This document shows, one piece after another, positions 6,116 through 6,840 of a stretch of 6,840 bases of DNA. Each line of letters begins with the position of its first letter. Position 1 is the stretch's first letter. Under the pieces are notes generated by a model. It did not search any database, was not told the DNA's origin, and saw only the letters and a list, made by a program, of their open reading frames with translations. The DNA comes from Syntrophomonadaceae bacterium (GTDB taxonomy: Bacteria; Bacillota; Dethiobacteria; DTU022). Both the position numbers and the translations under genes were made by a program. The stretch is from the NCBI GenBank assembly GCA_007129055.1, contig SKWE01000212.1:1-6840 (forward strand), given 5' to 3'.

Positions 6116-6840
6116 ATGCGCAGAATTTCCCTGGAGAGCACCCAACCTGGAATGATTTTGGCAAAAGCTATTTTGGGCAGCAGCGGCAATGTGCTTCTAA
6201 AAGCCGGAATAGAGGTTAAACCGCAATATATAGTATACCTTCGCGAATTGGGAATTGGCCATCTCTACGTAAGGGATAGCCGTATAGAAGACGTGGAAAG
6301 TAAAGATGTAGTCAGTGAAGAAACAAGACACGAAGCGCGTCTGCTGGTAAAAAAAACTTTAAAAGCTCTACAGTCTCCGGCAGCGCAAAAAAAGGGTATC
6401 ATGATTCAGGATAAAGATATTATCGAAACCGCCTCAAAGATTGTAAATGAGCTACTCGATAACAGGGAAATGGTTTTTCAATTGGATGATATCAGGGCCT
6501 GTGCTGATTATCTTTTTGCGCATAGTGTTAATTGCTCAATTTTGTCAACATTGGTTGCGACCAAAATCGGGCATAATGTAAAAAACTTAAAATACCTTGC
6601 TGTTGGTGCTTTGTTGCACGATATTGGGATGGTTGCTATTCCAGAACAAATATTAAACAAATCTGGAGAATTAACTGAAGATGAATATGCCACTGTTAAA
6701 AACCATCCTGTATATGGCTATGAGCTATTTAAAAAAACCTCATTGTTCAGTGCCCGTTCTGGTGCTGTAATTCTACAGCATCATGAAAGATTTCAGGGAC
6801 AGGGTTATCCATACGGAACCAGTGGGGATAAAATAACTCC
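6116..6840 (+). CDS. HD-GYP domain protein, probable cyclic-di-GMP phosphodiesterase (3' end outside window)
   Basis: The first 241 residues of a cytoplasmic HD-GYP protein are present. The N-terminal region starts MRRISLESTQPGMILAKAI and reads LLKAGIEV (27-34) and LRELGIGHLYVRD (42-54), the common N-terminal segment of clostridial HD-GYP proteins. The HD-GYP domain follows from about residue 128: the helix with FAHSVN (134-139), LLHDIG (166-171; metal ligands His168/Asp169), the IPEQILNKSGEL stretch (175-186), NHP (196-198, His197) and QHHERFQGQGYP (221-232), in which GQGYP is the GYP signature. Metal ligands visible so far are intact. Residue 172 is Met where the common motif HDIGK has Lys. 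The domain usually cleaves cyclic di-GMP to pGpG or GMP. The start ATG 6116 has AGGA 5 nt upstream (and GGAGAG at 12 nt). Confidence 0.93.
   Translation, partial: MRRISLESTQPGMILAKAILGSSGNVLLKAGIEVKPQYIVYLRELGIGHLYVRDSRIEDVESKDVVSEETRHEARLLVKKTLKALQSPAAQKKGIMIQDKDIIETASKIVNELLDNREMVFQLDDIRACADYLFAHSVNCSILSTLVATKIGHNVKNLKYLAVGALLHDIGMVAIPEQILNKSGELTEDEYATVKNHPVYGYELFKKTSLFSARSGAVILQHHERFQGQGYPYGTSGDKIT

Overview
The window looks like a piece of chromosome from an anaerobic Firmicute (Clostridia / Desulfotomaculum-Syntrophomonas-like). The signs are AT-rich intergenic DNA, near-consensus sigma-A promoters (several with exact TATAAT boxes and 17-nt spacers), strong AGGAGG-type ribosome binding sites, Rho-independent terminators, an ADP-forming acyl-CoA synthetase, a ferredoxin-type protein and an Rrf2 regulator. 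The lineage is an inference from gene content and signals, not from a marker gene.

Layout. Positions 1-748 (minus strand) hold the N-terminal third of an ADP-forming acetyl/acyl-CoA synthetase that runs off the left edge. A divergent promoter region (749-998) separates it from ndk (nucleoside diphosphate kinase, 999-1457, plus). Behind ndk lies an unexplained stretch that can be folded into several hairpins (about 1469-1580), closed by a perfect Rho-independent terminator (1592-1620). A fresh promoter right after it drives a two-gene unit: a Cys-rich zinc-ribbon protein of unknown function (1694-2269) overlapping by one base with a ferredoxin-like protein that has a long conserved C-terminal domain (2269-3006). 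Convergent to them is an Rrf2-family regulator with an IscR-like cysteine triad (3025-3438, minus), with its own promoter and a candidate autoregulatory palindrome.

Divergent from the regulator is the classic membrane-protease pair: a long NfeD (ClpP-class serine protease plus transmembrane domain plus OB fold, 3586-4929) and a slipin/stomatin-type SPFH protein (4985-5800), known elsewhere as protease and partner/substrate. A tRNA-Leu(CAG) gene with encoded CCA (5873-5958) follows, with its own promoter and terminator. An HD-GYP domain gene (6116 to the right edge), probably a cyclic-di-GMP phosphodiesterase, is truncated by the window end.

How they fit: most of the window is a run of small independent transcription units. 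The parts with real unknowns are the zinc-ribbon/ferredoxin pair (whose second cluster site lacks a canonical Cys), the Rrf2 regulator beside it, and the foldable segment downstream of ndk. I saw no mobile element, CRISPR array or defence system.
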